This document shows positions 35,709 to 46,042 of a stretch of DNA of 64,000 nucleotides, piece after piece. Under the pieces are notes generated by a model. It saw only the letters and a program-made list of their open reading frames with translations. It was not told the DNA's origin and searched no databases. Source of the stretch: Prolixibacter denitrificans (GTDB lineage: Bacteria; Bacteroidota; Bacteroidia; Bacteroidales; Prolixibacteraceae); contig NZ_PYGC01000008.1 of NCBI RefSeq assembly GCF_003014495.1, positions 1 through 64,000 of the forward strand, given 5' to 3'. The position numbers were made by a program, and so were the translations under genes. Numbering within the stretch: position 1 is the first letter of the stretch; every line of letters starts with the position of its first letter.

Positions 35709-36092
35709 ATGACACTGGATATTGATAAAAAGGATATTGCCAAATTTATCCTGGTGGGAGATCGGGTATTGGTAAAGCCCAAAAATCCGAATACACAGAC
35801 GAAATCCGGGTTATATCTTCCCCCCGCAGCAGTAGAGAAAGAAAAAGTACAGACCGGCTATGTTATTAAGGTTGGTCCGGGATTTCCTATTCCGGCCATG
35901 ACGGATGAAGATGAACCGTGGAAGGATAAGCATGAAGAGGTGAAGTATGTTCCGCTTCAGGCGCAAGCCGGTGATTTGGCCATTTACCTTAGTCAATCAG
36001 GTTACGAAATCGAATTTAACCAGGAAAAGTACGTGATTCTTCCGCACTCAGCAATTTTAATGCTGGTGAGAGATGAAGGACTTTTCGAATAA
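35709..36092 (+). CDS. GroES-fold (chaperonin-10-like) protein, stand-alone
   Basis: A 127-aa cytoplasmic protein with the Cpn10 beta-barrel motifs: GDRVLVKPKNP near the N-terminus, GYVIKVGPG, a late GDLAIYL, and a final YVILPHSAILML. It is longer than ordinary GroES (about 95 aa). The extra 20-25 residues (IPAMTDEDEPWKDKHEEVKYV) sit in the middle, and no groEL follows. It may be a divergent co-chaperone rather than the main GroES. The gene 46 bases downstream is the PUL 3 regulator, and the two might share a transcript. Confidence 0.85.
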   Translation: MTLDIDKKDIAKFILVGDRVLVKPKNPNTQTKSGLYLPPAAVEKEKVQTGYVIKVGPGFPIPAMTDEDEPWKDKHEEVKYVPLQAQAGDLAIYLSQSGYEIEFNQEKYVILPHSAILMLVRDEGLFE

Positions 36093-36138
36093 CCAGCTTG
36101 AAGAACCCGTTTGCAGAAGCGGGAATGATGGGAGGCTT

Positions 36139-39039
36139 ATGATGGATAGAAAGATAGTATCCGTTTTTTTTATATTACTTTTATTTTTAGGTGAATCGCT
36201 TCAGGGAGCGATAAAGAGCATTGGTCTGCCCGTCATCAAAAATTTCACCAAGCAAGATTATAGCGCCGGCACGCAAAGCTGGGCTATCGCTCAGGGGAGG
36301 GATGACAAACTGTATTTTGCCAATAATAACGGACTCTTACAGTTCGATGGCGTCAATTGGAACACCTACCCACTACCTAATTCATCCATTGTACGTTCGT
36401 TGTTGGTGGGCGATGAAAACCGGATCTACGTTGGTGGATTCAACGAATTTGGTTATTTCGATCCCGACCAACAGGGACGTATGGTCTATCATTCTCTGTC
36501 TTCTCATCTTCCGGACGACGAAAAAAACTTCGGTGAGATTTGGCGTATTTACAAATTTAAAGGGCAACTGGTTTTTCAGTCATATACCAGCCTAATGCTG
36601 TGGGATGGAAAAACGTTCCGGATTTTGCATCCTGAGAAAGATGAGCTGTTTCATTTTTCATTTAAAGTGAATGACCGACTGTGGATAGACAATCGCGCTG
36701 AGGGATTACAGGAGCTGGTTAACGGGAGACTGGTTACTCTTCCGGGTACGGAGAAAATACGTGGACAGGAAATCTGGGGAATATTACCGTTTCCGGGAAA
36801 CCGGTTTATGATTGCGACACAGAACAAAGGCGTATTTCTGTATGATGGCAAAGAGATGGTGGCATGGGATAATGAAGCTGACCAGCTTTTGAAAGCAAAT
36901 CGTGTGATGGGGATTGCTCAGATTGATGGTGACCATTATGCGTTTGGAACCATTTCTCACGGAGTTGTTATTACCGATTCGAAAGGCAATGTTGTTCAGA
37001 ATATTAGTCGTGAAGAAGGATTGCAAAACAATACGGTTCTGTCGGTTTTCGTCGATAATGATCACAATCTCTGGCTTGGACTCGATAATGGTATTTCACA
37101 GATAAAAATAAACTCTCCGCTTTCGCTCATCGGGTTTAATAATGGTGTCGGGGCGACTTATTCTGCGGCAATTTATAAAGGGAAAATATATCTTGCTACT
37201 AACCAGGGAGTGGTGTACCACAGCTGGGATCCAGACAAGAAAATTAAGCGTTTGGGACGATTTACCATGCTGAACGCGACTCGTGGCCAAGCCTGGTCGT
37301 TGGAAGTATTTGACAATATTTTGCTTGTTGGACACAATGCCGGTGCGTTTCAAATAATTAACGGAAAGCCTCAGCAGATTTCTTCTGTTATCGGATATTG
37401 GGGGTTCAGGCAAGTTCCGGGACATCCTGACCTGTTGATTGGAGGACACTATAATGGTTTGTCGCTTTTCAAGAGAGGTCCGCAAGGCTGGAAATATGTG
37501 CGCGAAATTGAAGGGTTCAAAGAGTCATCACGGCAGTTCGAGTTTGACGACAAAGGAAATATCTGGATGGAACACGGTTATCGCGGGGTTTTCCGGATAG
37601 AAATCAGTGAAGATTATACGCATGTCATTCGCACCGAACTATACGGAAAGAAAGAAGGTTTGCCTCAGGCCATGAATGTGGGAATTTACCGCTTAAAAGA
37701 CAGACTGGTTTTTCTGACTACCGATGGCGTATACCAATATTTCCCAAGTACCAATAGTTTCCGTAAAAGTCAGACCTATTCCGAGCTGTTCGGGAAATTG
37801 AAGGGATTAAGCTATATCAGGGAAGACAAAAGAGGTAATATCTGGTATTTCCGGAATAATCAGGCCGGAGTGATGCAGAAGCAACCCGATGGAACGTACC
37901 GTAGTGTTGAGATGCCTTTTAGGAGTTTGTCGGGAAGGTTTCTTCCTACTTTCGAATTTGTTTTGCCCGTCGATGAGCAGGATGTTTTTATCGGTTATGA
38001 CGACGGCGTGGCTCATTATGACCCGACTTTCATTAAATCGTGGAATAACAAGTTTTACACGTTGATCAGTAAAGTGTCGGTGATTAAAACTGATTCGGTG
38101 ATTTTTTACGGCAACGGCCTGCAAAAGCAGGTTTCATCTATTCCTTACCGGGAAAACGACCTTCGTTTTTATTTTGCTGCTGCCGATATGGAAAACATCG
38201 GGCACGTGACTTACCAATTGAAGTTAGAGGGATTTGATGACGACTGGAATAATTGGTCGGGGCGTACCATGCGTGATTATACCAACCTGCCGGAGGGGGA
38301 CTATACCTTCATGGTAAGAGGAATCAACCGTTACGGAGTTGAGAGTGCTCCGGCTACCTATCGGTTTACCATATTGCCTCCTTGGTACCGGAGTGTGTGG
38401 GCATATCTTGTTTATGGCTTTTTGTTCTTACTGCTCGTGTGGGGAATTTATTATTTCATTCGCTGGAAAATGAAGCGTTCCAAAGAGAAGGAAGCTAACC
38501 GGCAACGGGAACTCTATGCCCGGCGGGAAGAAGAACTGGGACGAAAACAGTTGGAAGCTGATAAAGAAATTATTCGTTTACGGAACGATAAGTTGCGCAA
38601 TGAGATGGTTCATAAAGAGAAAGAGTTGGCAAATGCTTCGATGGAGATGATCCAGAAGAACAAGATGCTCAACAAAATCAAAAACGATCTCAAGAAAGCG
38701 ACGGAGAATATAACTGACGAAAGTTTACAGGCCCGGCTGAGGAGCATTCTGAGACGAATCGACCGCCAGGTAGACAACGAAAAGCAATGGCAGATATTCG
38801 AAACACATTTCGAAACTGTCCATGAAGATTTTCTGACACGGATAAAGGAGCAGTTTCCTGAGCTTTCTCCCAAAGAATTGAAATTGTGTGCCTATCTGCG
38901 GATGAATATTTCCAGCAAGGAAATAGCTGCCTTGATGAATATCTCTGTCAGAGGAGTTGAAATAAGTCGATACCGGTTGCGTAAAAAACTAGGCCTGCAA
39001 CGTCACGATAATCTCACTGACTTTATTCTTCGTTTTTAG
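36139..39039 (+). CDS. Membrane-spanning propeller / triple-Y / HTH transcriptional regulator of PUL 3
   Basis: A 966-aa paralogue of the regulator at 140 with the same plan. It has a signal peptide, periplasmic propeller repeats, a triple-Y domain (about 675-745, YQLKLEGFDDDWNNWS and GDYTFMVRG), a TM helix at about 753-774 and a coiled coil. The HTH is at the C-terminus (LSPKELKLCAYLRMNISSKEIAALMNIS, then RYRLRKKL). A good ribosome site GGGAGG lies six bases before ATG 36139 (a second ATG follows at once), which argues against the longer frame starting at 36073 that would overlap the GroES-like gene. It should sense the laminarin-type glycan handled by the next operon. Confidence 0.87.
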   Translation: MMDRKIVSVFFILLLFLGESLQGAIKSIGLPVIKNFTKQDYSAGTQSWAIAQGRDDKLYFANNNGLLQFDGVNWNTYPLPNSSIVRSLLVGDENRIYVGGFNEFGYFDPDQQGRMVYHSLSSHLPDDEKNFGEIWRIYKFKGQLVFQSYTSLMLWDGKTFRILHPEKDELFHFSFKVNDRLWIDNRAEGLQELVNGRLVTLPGTEKIRGQEIWGILPFPGNRFMIATQNKGVFLYDGKEMVAWDNEADQLLKANRVMGIAQIDGDHYAFGTISHGVVITDSKGNVVQNISREEGLQNNTVLSVFVDNDHNLWLGLDNGISQIKINSPLSLIGFNNGVGATYSAAIYKGKIYLATNQGVVYHSWDPDKKIKRLGRFTMLNATRGQAWSLEVFDNILLVGHNAGAFQIINGKPQQISSVIGYWGFRQVPGHPDLLIGGHYNGLSLFKRGPQGWKYVREIEGFKESSRQFEFDDKGNIWMEHGYRGVFRIEISEDYTHVIRTELYGKKEGLPQAMNVGIYRLKDRLVFLTTDGVYQYFPSTNSFRKSQTYSELFGKLKGLSYIREDKRGNIWYFRNNQAGVMQKQPDGTYRSVEMPFRSLSGRFLPTFEFVLPVDEQDVFIGYDDGVAHYDPTFIKSWNNKFYTLISKVSVIKTDSVIFYGNGLQKQVSSIPYRENDLRFYFAAADMENIGHVTYQLKLEGFDDDWNNWSGRTMRDYTNLPEGDYTFMVRGINRYGVESAPATYRFTILPPWYRSVWAYLVYGFLFLLLVWGIYYFIRWKMKRSKEKEANRQRELYARREEELGRKQLEADKEIIRLRNDKLRNEMVHKEKELANASMEMIQKNKMLNKIKNDLKKATENITDESLQARLRSILRRIDRQVDNEKQWQIFETHFETVHEDFLTRIKEQFPELSPKELKLCAYLRMNISSKEIAALMNISVRGVEISRYRLRKKLGLQRHDNLTDFILRF

Positions 39040-39489
39040 AATCGTACCAGAAAAATCTGCCTCTTTCTTTTTATTTCTTTCTCACTGTAAGACAATACAT
39101 TTCTTTCCTACTCTATACGCTTTATCCGGATTAGCTGTTGGAGAGAATCTTACTTGTGTTTTGAACAAAAAGCCAGCGTTTCCTACAATCCTGGTAGTTC
39201 ACATTTGCTTAATATTGGTCATACCTCTGTCAACCTTCCCCATTTTTTAATTTGATGTAGTCAAAATCAGTGTGAGATATGGCAATTTTTTAGTTTTTCA
39301 AATTACATAATCCTGAAAATAAATTAATTAAAAATTGAATGATGAAAAAATGATGTATTGTTAAAAAGTGTTTGATGAGTTTTTGTTGGGTGGTGAAATT
39401 CTTCTGAACACTATATGAAGACTTCTTTTGTGACTGTATTTGTAAAGTCAATGTTAAATCGATGTTGTTTTAAACTTTGATCCTACTCT
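39040..39489 (+). other. Intergenic region upstream of PUL 3 susC (no gene)
   Basis: These 450 AT-rich bases have no credible open frame. A box TGTATTTG (one mismatch to TAnnTTTG) lies near 39438, about 50 bases before the susC start. No terminator is evident after the regulator gene. The region should hold the inducible promoter and a long 5' leader. Confidence 0.4.
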
Positions 39490-42400
39490 ATGAAAAAAGT
39501 CTTCATTTTAACGTTTCTGGTTCTGGTGGCAACACTGGGATTTGCTCAGGAACGGAATGTACAAGGAACGGTAACCAGCGCTGAAGATGGTTCGCCGATT
39601 CCGGGCGTTAGTATTTCGGTAAAAGGTACCACAACAGGAACCATTACCGATGTTAACGGTAACTATTTAATTAAGGTGGGCGATAACGCCACCCTGGTGT
39701 TTTCGTTTATTGGATTGAAAACGCAGGAAGTTCCGGTTCAGGGACAATCGCAAATCAACGTCAGCATGCAAAGCGAGACCATGGGCGTTGATGAAGTAGT
39801 GGTTGTTGGTTACGGTACACAAAAGAAAAGTGTTGTAACCGGTTCCATTGCCAAGGTAAACTCTTCGGATATCAATAAAACAGCTAATCTTCGGACCGAA
39901 CAAGCACTTCAGGGACGTACCGCCGGTGTCACTATCACCAGCAACTCTGGTCAGCCCGGTGCAGGACTGGACGTGAAAGTTCGCGGTACCTCTTCTATCA
40001 ACTCGGGTACACAGCCGTTGTATGTTGTCGACGGTGTTCCGGTTGACGGTGGAATTGACTACCTGAACCCCGGTGATATCGCATCCATCGAAGTGCTGAA
40101 AGATGCTGCTTCTGCTGCTATCTACGGTTCTCGTGGTGCGAATGGTGTTGTGCTGATCACCACCAAGAATGGTAAAGCCGGCAAAATGACCGTCTCATAC
40201 GATGGCTATTACGGTATCCAGAATCCTTGGAAAAAATTGTCTGTTTTGGATGCAACGCAGTATGCAGTCATCATGAATGAAGCTTCTGTGAATGGTGGTG
40301 GCCAACCGATTTTCTCTGACCCATATTCTTATGGAAAAGGAACTGACTGGCAAGATGAGGTGTTTAACTATGATGCACCGATTCAGAATCACCAGGTAAC
40401 CATTTCGGGTGGAAACGAGAAGTCGAAGTATCTGACTTCTATTTCGTACTTCAATCAGCAGGGTATTGTTGCCAAGGGACATTCAAATTATGAGCGCATG
40501 ACCCTTCGTTTCAATGCTGATCACAATGTTTCCAAGATTTTCAAGTTTGGTCACAACTTTGGTTACTCTCGTAGCAAAAGCGAAGGCGTTGATGAAAACA
40601 CGGAATGGGGTTCTCCGCTGGGACGTGCATTGAACATGGACCCGATTACTCCGGTCGTAGTAACTGATTCAACTGCCGCTGCAGCATTGCTGTCGAACTA
40701 TCCTAATGCGGTAACCAATGCCAAAGGACAACCTTACGGAATTTCTCCTTATGTGACTTCCGAGATTGTGAACCCGGTAGCTGCACTGGCTATTCTGCAT
40801 CATAAATATTACACCGACAAATTCGTAGGAAACCTGTACGCTGAATTGACGATTCTGAAGAATATCAAATTGCGTTCGACCTTTGGTGCTGATATTGCAT
40901 TCTGGGGAAATGATGGTTCATCACCGGTTCATTATCTGAATGCAACCAATTACCAGGATTATAATAGTATGACCCGTGAAACCAGTAAGGCGTTGAACTT
41001 TAACTGGGAGAACACGATTACTTACCATAACCTGTGGAATGATACGCACGATTTCACTTTCCTGTTGGGTAATACCATTTACAAAGCCGAAGGAAACACC
41101 ATGGGCGGTTCAAAACAGGGAATGCCCTTCTACGATCCGTCGATGAACTATTTCGACTATGCACAGAACGAAGAGAGTGAAAATCTGTACGGTTATGCAT
41201 GGCACTCATCTTTGCTGTCGTACTTTGGCCGTATGAACTACAGCTACAAAGATAAGTACCTGTTTACCGGTACGGTTCGTATGGACGGTTCATCAAAGTT
41301 CGGACCGAACAATCGCTATGCAATATTCCCTTCATTCTCTGCTGGGTGGGTGCTTTCGCAGGAAGATTTCATGGCTGGAAGCAGCGTTGTGAATTTCCTG
41401 AAGATTCGTGCCAGCTGGGGACAAAACGGTAACCAGCAGATCGACGATTATGCGTATACTTCGTTGATTGGTAGCGGTAGTCGTTACACTTTCGGTGTTG
41501 ATCAGACACTGACTCCAGGGGCAAGTCCTACGAAGATTTCGAACCCCGACCTGAAATGGGAAACGGTTGAGCAGACTGACATTGGTATGGATATCGGTTT
41601 GCTGAAAAATAAATTCCGTTTTGCACTCGACTATTATCACAAGTTAACCCGCGATATGTTGGTGACTGCACCGATTCCTGCACTTGTAGGTAATGCTGCT
41701 CCGCTGACTAACCTGGGCGATATGTTGAACACTGGTTTTGACGGTGAATTCAGCTACAAAGCCAAGATTGGTGAAGTGAGTCTGGACACCCGACTGACAG
41801 TTTCATACCTGAAGAATGAGGTTCAGAAAATCGGTAACGAATCTGGTTATATTACTGGTGCAACCTGGGGACCGGAAGGTATGCAGATTACCCGCATCGA
41901 AGAAGGTAAGCCAATGAACTATTTCTACGGCTACAAAACAAACGGTATCCTGCAAAACCAGGCAGAAGCTGATGCTTATAACTCAACCTATGGCCAAAGT
42001 GCTGTCCCGGGCGATGTTCGTTTTGTTGACGTCAACAACGACGGAACTATCAGCGATTTGGACCGCACCATGATTGGTGACCCGACTCCAAGTTGGACAT
42101 ATGGACTGAACGTTGGACTTAATTATCGCCAGTGGGATTTCAACCTCTTCTTGCAGGGCGTCACCGGAAACGATATCTACGATGCTTCTCACCGTTATGA
42201 CCTGGCCAACGCCAATTACACTACTGAAGTACTGGATCGTTGGACCGGCGAGGGAACTTCTACAACCCACGCTCGTGTTACCCTGAACGATACGAACCGT
42301 AACTACCGTTCTTCAGATCTGTACGTTCATAGCGGAAACTATGTGCGTATCAAGAACCTGCAGATTGGATACTCCTTGCCGAAGGGAGCTACCAACTGGT

Positions 42401-42555
42401 TGCATATCTCAAGACTGAGAATCTATGGTTCAGCACAGAACCTCTACACCATTACAGGCTACAAAGGTTTTGACCCGGAAATCAACGGAGGTATTGACCG
42501 CGGTATTTATCCGCAGCCGCGTACCTACATGATGGGTGTAAACCTTACTTTCTAA
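39490..42555 (+). CDS. SusC/RagA-type TonB-dependent transporter (PUL 3)
   Basis: A 1021-aa outer-membrane glycan importer: signal peptide (MKKVFILTF...GFAQ), carboxypeptidase-regulatory-like sandwich (about 24-108, GSPIPGVSISVKGT), a TonB-box-like VDEVVVVGYG, plug (QALQGRTAGVTIT, LYVVDGVPVD) and barrel ending NLTF. It has no STN domain, as expected under a triple-Y regulator. It overlaps the next gene by one base (TAATG), so SusC and SusD translation is probably coupled. The enzymes downstream indicate beta-1,3-glucan oligosaccharides as cargo. Confidence 0.95.
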   Translation: MKKVFILTFLVLVATLGFAQERNVQGTVTSAEDGSPIPGVSISVKGTTTGTITDVNGNYLIKVGDNATLVFSFIGLKTQEVPVQGQSQINVSMQSETMGVDEVVVVGYGTQKKSVVTGSIAKVNSSDINKTANLRTEQALQGRTAGVTITSNSGQPGAGLDVKVRGTSSINSGTQPLYVVDGVPVDGGIDYLNPGDIASIEVLKDAASAAIYGSRGANGVVLITTKNGKAGKMTVSYDGYYGIQNPWKKLSVLDATQYAVIMNEASVNGGGQPIFSDPYSYGKGTDWQDEVFNYDAPIQNHQVTISGGNEKSKYLTSISYFNQQGIVAKGHSNYERMTLRFNADHNVSKIFKFGHNFGYSRSKSEGVDENTEWGSPLGRALNMDPITPVVVTDSTAAAALLSNYPNAVTNAKGQPYGISPYVTSEIVNPVAALAILHHKYYTDKFVGNLYAELTILKNIKLRSTFGADIAFWGNDGSSPVHYLNATNYQDYNSMTRETSKALNFNWENTITYHNLWNDTHDFTFLLGNTIYKAEGNTMGGSKQGMPFYDPSMNYFDYAQNEESENLYGYAWHSSLLSYFGRMNYSYKDKYLFTGTVRMDGSSKFGPNNRYAIFPSFSAGWVLSQEDFMAGSSVVNFLKIRASWGQNGNQQIDDYAYTSLIGSGSRYTFGVDQTLTPGASPTKISNPDLKWETVEQTDIGMDIGLLKNKFRFALDYYHKLTRDMLVTAPIPALVGNAAPLTNLGDMLNTGFDGEFSYKAKIGEVSLDTRLTVSYLKNEVQKIGNESGYITGATWGPEGMQITRIEEGKPMNYFYGYKTNGILQNQAEADAYNSTYGQSAVPGDVRFVDVNNDGTISDLDRTMIGDPTPSWTYGLNVGLNYRQWDFNLFLQGVTGNDIYDASHRYDLANANYTTEVLDRWTGEGTSTTHARVTLNDTNRNYRSSDLYVHSGNYVRIKNLQIGYSLPKGATNWLHISRLRIYGSAQNLYTITGYKGFDPEINGGIDRGIYPQPRTYMMGVNLTF

Positions 42556-44117
42556 TGCTTAACAGGAAAATGACAAGAAAGATGAAAATTCAAAATATTC
42601 TCAAAGTTGCCCTTTTCTCCCTGGTGATCCTGTTCTCTACGTCATGTTCCGATTACCTGGACATGAAGCCGCTCAACACACGGGTTGAAGAGAACTTTTA
42701 CCAGAATCAACAGGACATGTATGATGCAATGGTCGCTGTATACGACGTATTGCAATGGGGCGGTTATCAGGGGTATATCCCTGAAGAAACACTCGCAAAT
42801 GTTGCTTCTGACGACGCGTATGCCGGCGGTGCCAACGCCGGTGACCAGCCTGCCTGGGTGGCGTTGGATAATTTCAGCCTGACCCCAACATTAGGGCCGC
42901 AGGCAAGTATCTGGGGACGCTATTACAGTGGTATTTATCGTGCTAACCTGTTCATGGAAAAGCTTCCCGGAGCAACCGTTTCTGACGATTTTGCCAAGCG
43001 TTCGACTGCTGAGGTTAAGTTCCTGAGAGCTTTCTATTACTTCCAGCTGGAGCGTTGGTTCGGAAATCTTCCATTGATTCTGAAAACGCTGAAGCCATCG
43101 GAATATGACTATCCGCAGAGCGCGCCCGCAGATATTTATGCTCAGATTGAAAAAGATTTGACTGAAGCGATTCCTGATCTTCCTTTAACGGTATCGGATA
43201 GCGAGAAAGGACGTATCACCAAAGGTGCCGCTGAATCGTTGCTGGCCCGCGTTATCTTATTCGAAAACGATGATGCCCGCATGGGGGAAGTGGCTAACCT
43301 GATTGACGATGTTGTGAACTCTGGCGTATACGATTTGGTACCGGATTATGGCCAGATCTTTACCAACGCAGGACGTAACAATATTGAGTCAGTATTTGAA
43401 ATTCAGCACTCATACAACTCCAAGTGGGGAGACTGGGGGTGGCTGCCAGGCGGCGAAGGAAACATCGCTACTGTAATGATTGGTATGCGCGACTATAACG
43501 GACCTACTTTCCAGGCTGGTTGGGGATTCTCTCCTGTAACCGAAAAACTGGCTAACGATATGAAAGGCGACCCGCGTTTCCAATACTCTATCATCGATGT
43601 ATCGGACGGTACCATGGATGAAACCGGTATGATGAACGCAACGCTTGACGGTGGTGAGCAGATTAAGTACAAGCCGGGTTATCAGAACACCGGGTACTTT
43701 GTCCGGAAAAATGCGCCGCTGAAGGAAAATGTAGCTCCTGACGGTGAACCGATGATCAACTACCCAAACAACGTTCGCGTCATTCGGTACTCGGATGTAC
43801 TGCTGATGGGAGCAGAAGCTTATGCCCGCAGTGGTAACGACGGCAAAGCTCAGACTTACCTGAACGAGGTTCGTGACCGCGTTGGACTCCCTGCTGTAAC
43901 AGCAACCGGAACTGATTTGGTACAGGCTATCTGGAAAGAGCGTCGCTTCGAACTGGCGTTCGAAGGTCAGCGTTACTGGGATCTGGTTCGTACCGGACGT
44001 GCATCATCTGTACTGGGTGATCGTAACTGGCAATCGGGCCGTAACGAGTACTTGCCTATTCCGCAGTCTGAAATTGACAACACCAATAGAACCCTGGAAC
44101 AGAATCCGGGCTACTAA
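42555..44117 (+). CDS. SusD/RagB-type glycan-binding lipoprotein (PUL 3)
   Basis: A 520-aa surface lipoprotein with lipobox STSC and SDYLDMKPLNTR after it, the family's usual N-terminus. The C-terminal RagB domain includes VIRYSDVLLMGAEAYAR, KERRFELAFEGQRYWDLVRTGR and the end EQNPGY. The first ATG overlaps the susC stop codon. In-frame ATGs at 42570 and 42582 are equally plausible starts. It forms the lid of the PUL 3 transporter. Confidence 0.95.
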   Translation: MLNRKMTRKMKIQNILKVALFSLVILFSTSCSDYLDMKPLNTRVEENFYQNQQDMYDAMVAVYDVLQWGGYQGYIPEETLANVASDDAYAGGANAGDQPAWVALDNFSLTPTLGPQASIWGRYYSGIYRANLFMEKLPGATVSDDFAKRSTAEVKFLRAFYYFQLERWFGNLPLILKTLKPSEYDYPQSAPADIYAQIEKDLTEAIPDLPLTVSDSEKGRITKGAAESLLARVILFENDDARMGEVANLIDDVVNSGVYDLVPDYGQIFTNAGRNNIESVFEIQHSYNSKWGDWGWLPGGEGNIATVMIGMRDYNGPTFQAGWGFSPVTEKLANDMKGDPRFQYSIIDVSDGTMDETGMMNATLDGGEQIKYKPGYQNTGYFVRKNAPLKENVAPDGEPMINYPNNVRVIRYSDVLLMGAEAYARSGNDGKAQTYLNEVRDRVGLPAVTATGTDLVQAIWKERRFELAFEGQRYWDLVRTGRASSVLGDRNWQSGRNEYLPIPQSEIDNTNRTLEQNPGY

Positions 44118-44168
44118 GCAGTGTTCTGATTTATCGATTCTTATTTGAAATATTAATACTGATTTGAA

Positions 44169-45923
44169 ATGAAAATCAATAAGATATTCAATTATATATT
44201 CATCCTGGGAGCTATTGCACTGGCATTTACGTCATGCGACCCTCAGGTTGTAGACGGTCCGCAACTCGGGCCCAAGCCCTCGGCTGATCAGTTGTCTTTC
44301 ACAATTGCTCAGGGAGCGGATGACTTTCATCCGGTAATTACCAATACTTCCAATATTACCGGAATTGCCAAATGGGATTTTGGTAATGGAAATAAGGGAA
44401 CAGGAGAGTCTGTTACTCCGTATTATCCGTTATCTGGAAAATACACGGTTACTTTGACGCTTTATACTTCGGGCGGTTCTGCATCTGTAACAAAAGAATA
44501 TACACAGGAAACAACCGATTATGCTTACTTCCAGGATCCGGCTATCATAGCCCTTTCCGGTGGTGTTGATAACCTGAACGGCAAAACCTGGGTGGCCGAT
44601 TCATTGGCTCAGGGGCACTACGGTGTTGGTCCGGCAGGTTCTGACGGAACGACATGGTGGAGTGCAGCTCCTATGGATAAAAGCGGTTTTGGTGCTTATG
44701 ACGATGAGCTGAATTTCAAACTCAACGGATTTGTGGTTACTTATACCAACCATGGAAAGTCCTTTGTTAAAAGCTATCAGTCGGGCGTCTCATTCTATTC
44801 AAACCCTGTTGATGCGGGTGGCGATTTGACAGTTGACTACACTCCCGAGCCGGGTAGCTGGTCTATTTCTACCGAGAATGGAAAGCAGTACCTGATCATG
44901 AACGGTCCGACTCCTATTTTCCCAACCTTCGACGTAGGTGCGGTAGACGGGAAGTATGAAATTCTGGACATTTCAGAGAATAAACTCGAGCTGGTTACTA
45001 CCGGAGCCGATGGTAATGCTTGGCACTACCTGTTGATCCCCAAAGGCTATGTAAAACCAACCGTTAAGTGGGATTTAAATGTGGCAGCCGGAGCTGATGC
45101 CAATACATTTGATATTTCTCTGGCTAACGTGGATATACCTTCAGGAATCAGCATCAGCCAAGTAACCTATGATTTTGGCGACGGAAGTGATCCGGTTACT
45201 GTAAGTGACTATACACAGTCGGTATCTCATACCTATATGCGGCAAGGAACGTATACGGTGACAGCTACGCTCGAAGCAAACGAAGAGCAGGTGAAAACCA
45301 GTACCGTCGAAGTGGCGCAGAATTCTCCGGATTATGTGCCGTTCCAGCCGAATGTGATGGTGATGTACAACGATTTCAGCGAAGTACAGATGGAACCGGT
45401 TCTGGGACAGGATTGCTCGGTTGAGATTGTTCCCAACCCATCGAAAATCTACCCGAATAAATCTGCTTATGTAGCACACTACAGTAAATCCAATCAGCAA
45501 TGGGCCAATGCCTACATGCAGTTACCTGCAGGGTATCGATTCGACTTACGTACTGTTCATACTTTCCAGATTATGGTTTATGGAAAAGCAGGGCAAGATG
45601 TGTTGCTGAAGTTGGAGAATACCGATATGGGTGGAAACGCCTGGCAAACAGGAGTTGAACTTCACTATACTATCCAGAGTGATAATACCTGGGAGATAGC
45701 TACCTTCGATTTCGCTGGTGCTGCGACAGCTGACCTGTCTTGGGATCCGGGATTGGCTCCATTGATGTCTAGTGACGTAACTACTGACGATCGTTACAGC
45801 AACGATTATTATAACGTTGTTCGTATTATGCTGAACCCGGGAAATGACGCCGGTGATTTCGATTTCTATTTCGATGAACTGCAAGGTCCGTCAGTAGAGG
45901 GAATTAAATCTGCACAGTTTTAA
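44169..45923 (+). CDS. PKD-domain surface glycan-binding lipoprotein (SusE/F-position)
   Basis: A 584-aa lipoprotein (lipobox FTSC) directly after susD, where surface glycan-binding proteins are usual. It has two PKD-like domains (about 45-120, WDFGNGN...SGKYTVTLTL; and about 300-385, YDFGDGSDPV...RQGTYTVTATL). Between them is a beta-rich module (about 125-295), and a C-terminal jelly-roll-like module follows (about 395-584, ending DFYFDELQGP). No catalytic motif is seen. The role, holding laminarin-like glycan at the surface, is inferred from position and PKD content; the related laminarin PULs of marine Bacteroidota carry such PKD proteins. Confidence 0.8.
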   Translation: MKINKIFNYIFILGAIALAFTSCDPQVVDGPQLGPKPSADQLSFTIAQGADDFHPVITNTSNITGIAKWDFGNGNKGTGESVTPYYPLSGKYTVTLTLYTSGGSASVTKEYTQETTDYAYFQDPAIIALSGGVDNLNGKTWVADSLAQGHYGVGPAGSDGTTWWSAAPMDKSGFGAYDDELNFKLNGFVVTYTNHGKSFVKSYQSGVSFYSNPVDAGGDLTVDYTPEPGSWSISTENGKQYLIMNGPTPIFPTFDVGAVDGKYEILDISENKLELVTTGADGNAWHYLLIPKGYVKPTVKWDLNVAAGADANTFDISLANVDIPSGISISQVTYDFGDGSDPVTVSDYTQSVSHTYMRQGTYTVTATLEANEEQVKTSTVEVAQNSPDYVPFQPNVMVMYNDFSEVQMEPVLGQDCSVEIVPNPSKIYPNKSAYVAHYSKSNQQWANAYMQLPAGYRFDLRTVHTFQIMVYGKAGQDVLLKLENTDMGGNAWQTGVELHYTIQSDNTWEIATFDFAGAATADLSWDPGLAPLMSSDVTTDDRYSNDYYNVVRIMLNPGNDAGDFDFYFDELQGPSVEGIKSAQF

Positions 45924-45946
45924 CATTTGGATTTGTGATTAATAAT

Positions 45947-45985
45947 ATCCGGAGGTGTCATCGTACATCTCCGGATTTCTAAAAT
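45947..45985 (+). terminator. Hairpin between SGBP and GH3 genes (weak terminator or attenuator)
   Basis: A 12-bp stem, ATCCGGAG(G)TGT (45947-45958) with ACA(T)CTCCGGAT (45965-45976), is followed by a weak T-rich tail. It could lower expression of the enzymes relative to the transporter. Confidence 0.55.
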
Positions 45986-46042
45986 TTTGGGACCTTTTCG
46001 TAAGCAATTTTTAAGTGGTTTAAATTTTTAAGGATATTGGCT

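Noticed and set aside
3270-39261. Shared 8-mer GATGTAGT upstream of both triple-Y controlled susC genes (3270-3277 and 39254-39261)
   Set aside because: Too short, at different distances from the starts (135 and 236 bases), and flanks do not align. It is not enough to call an operator.
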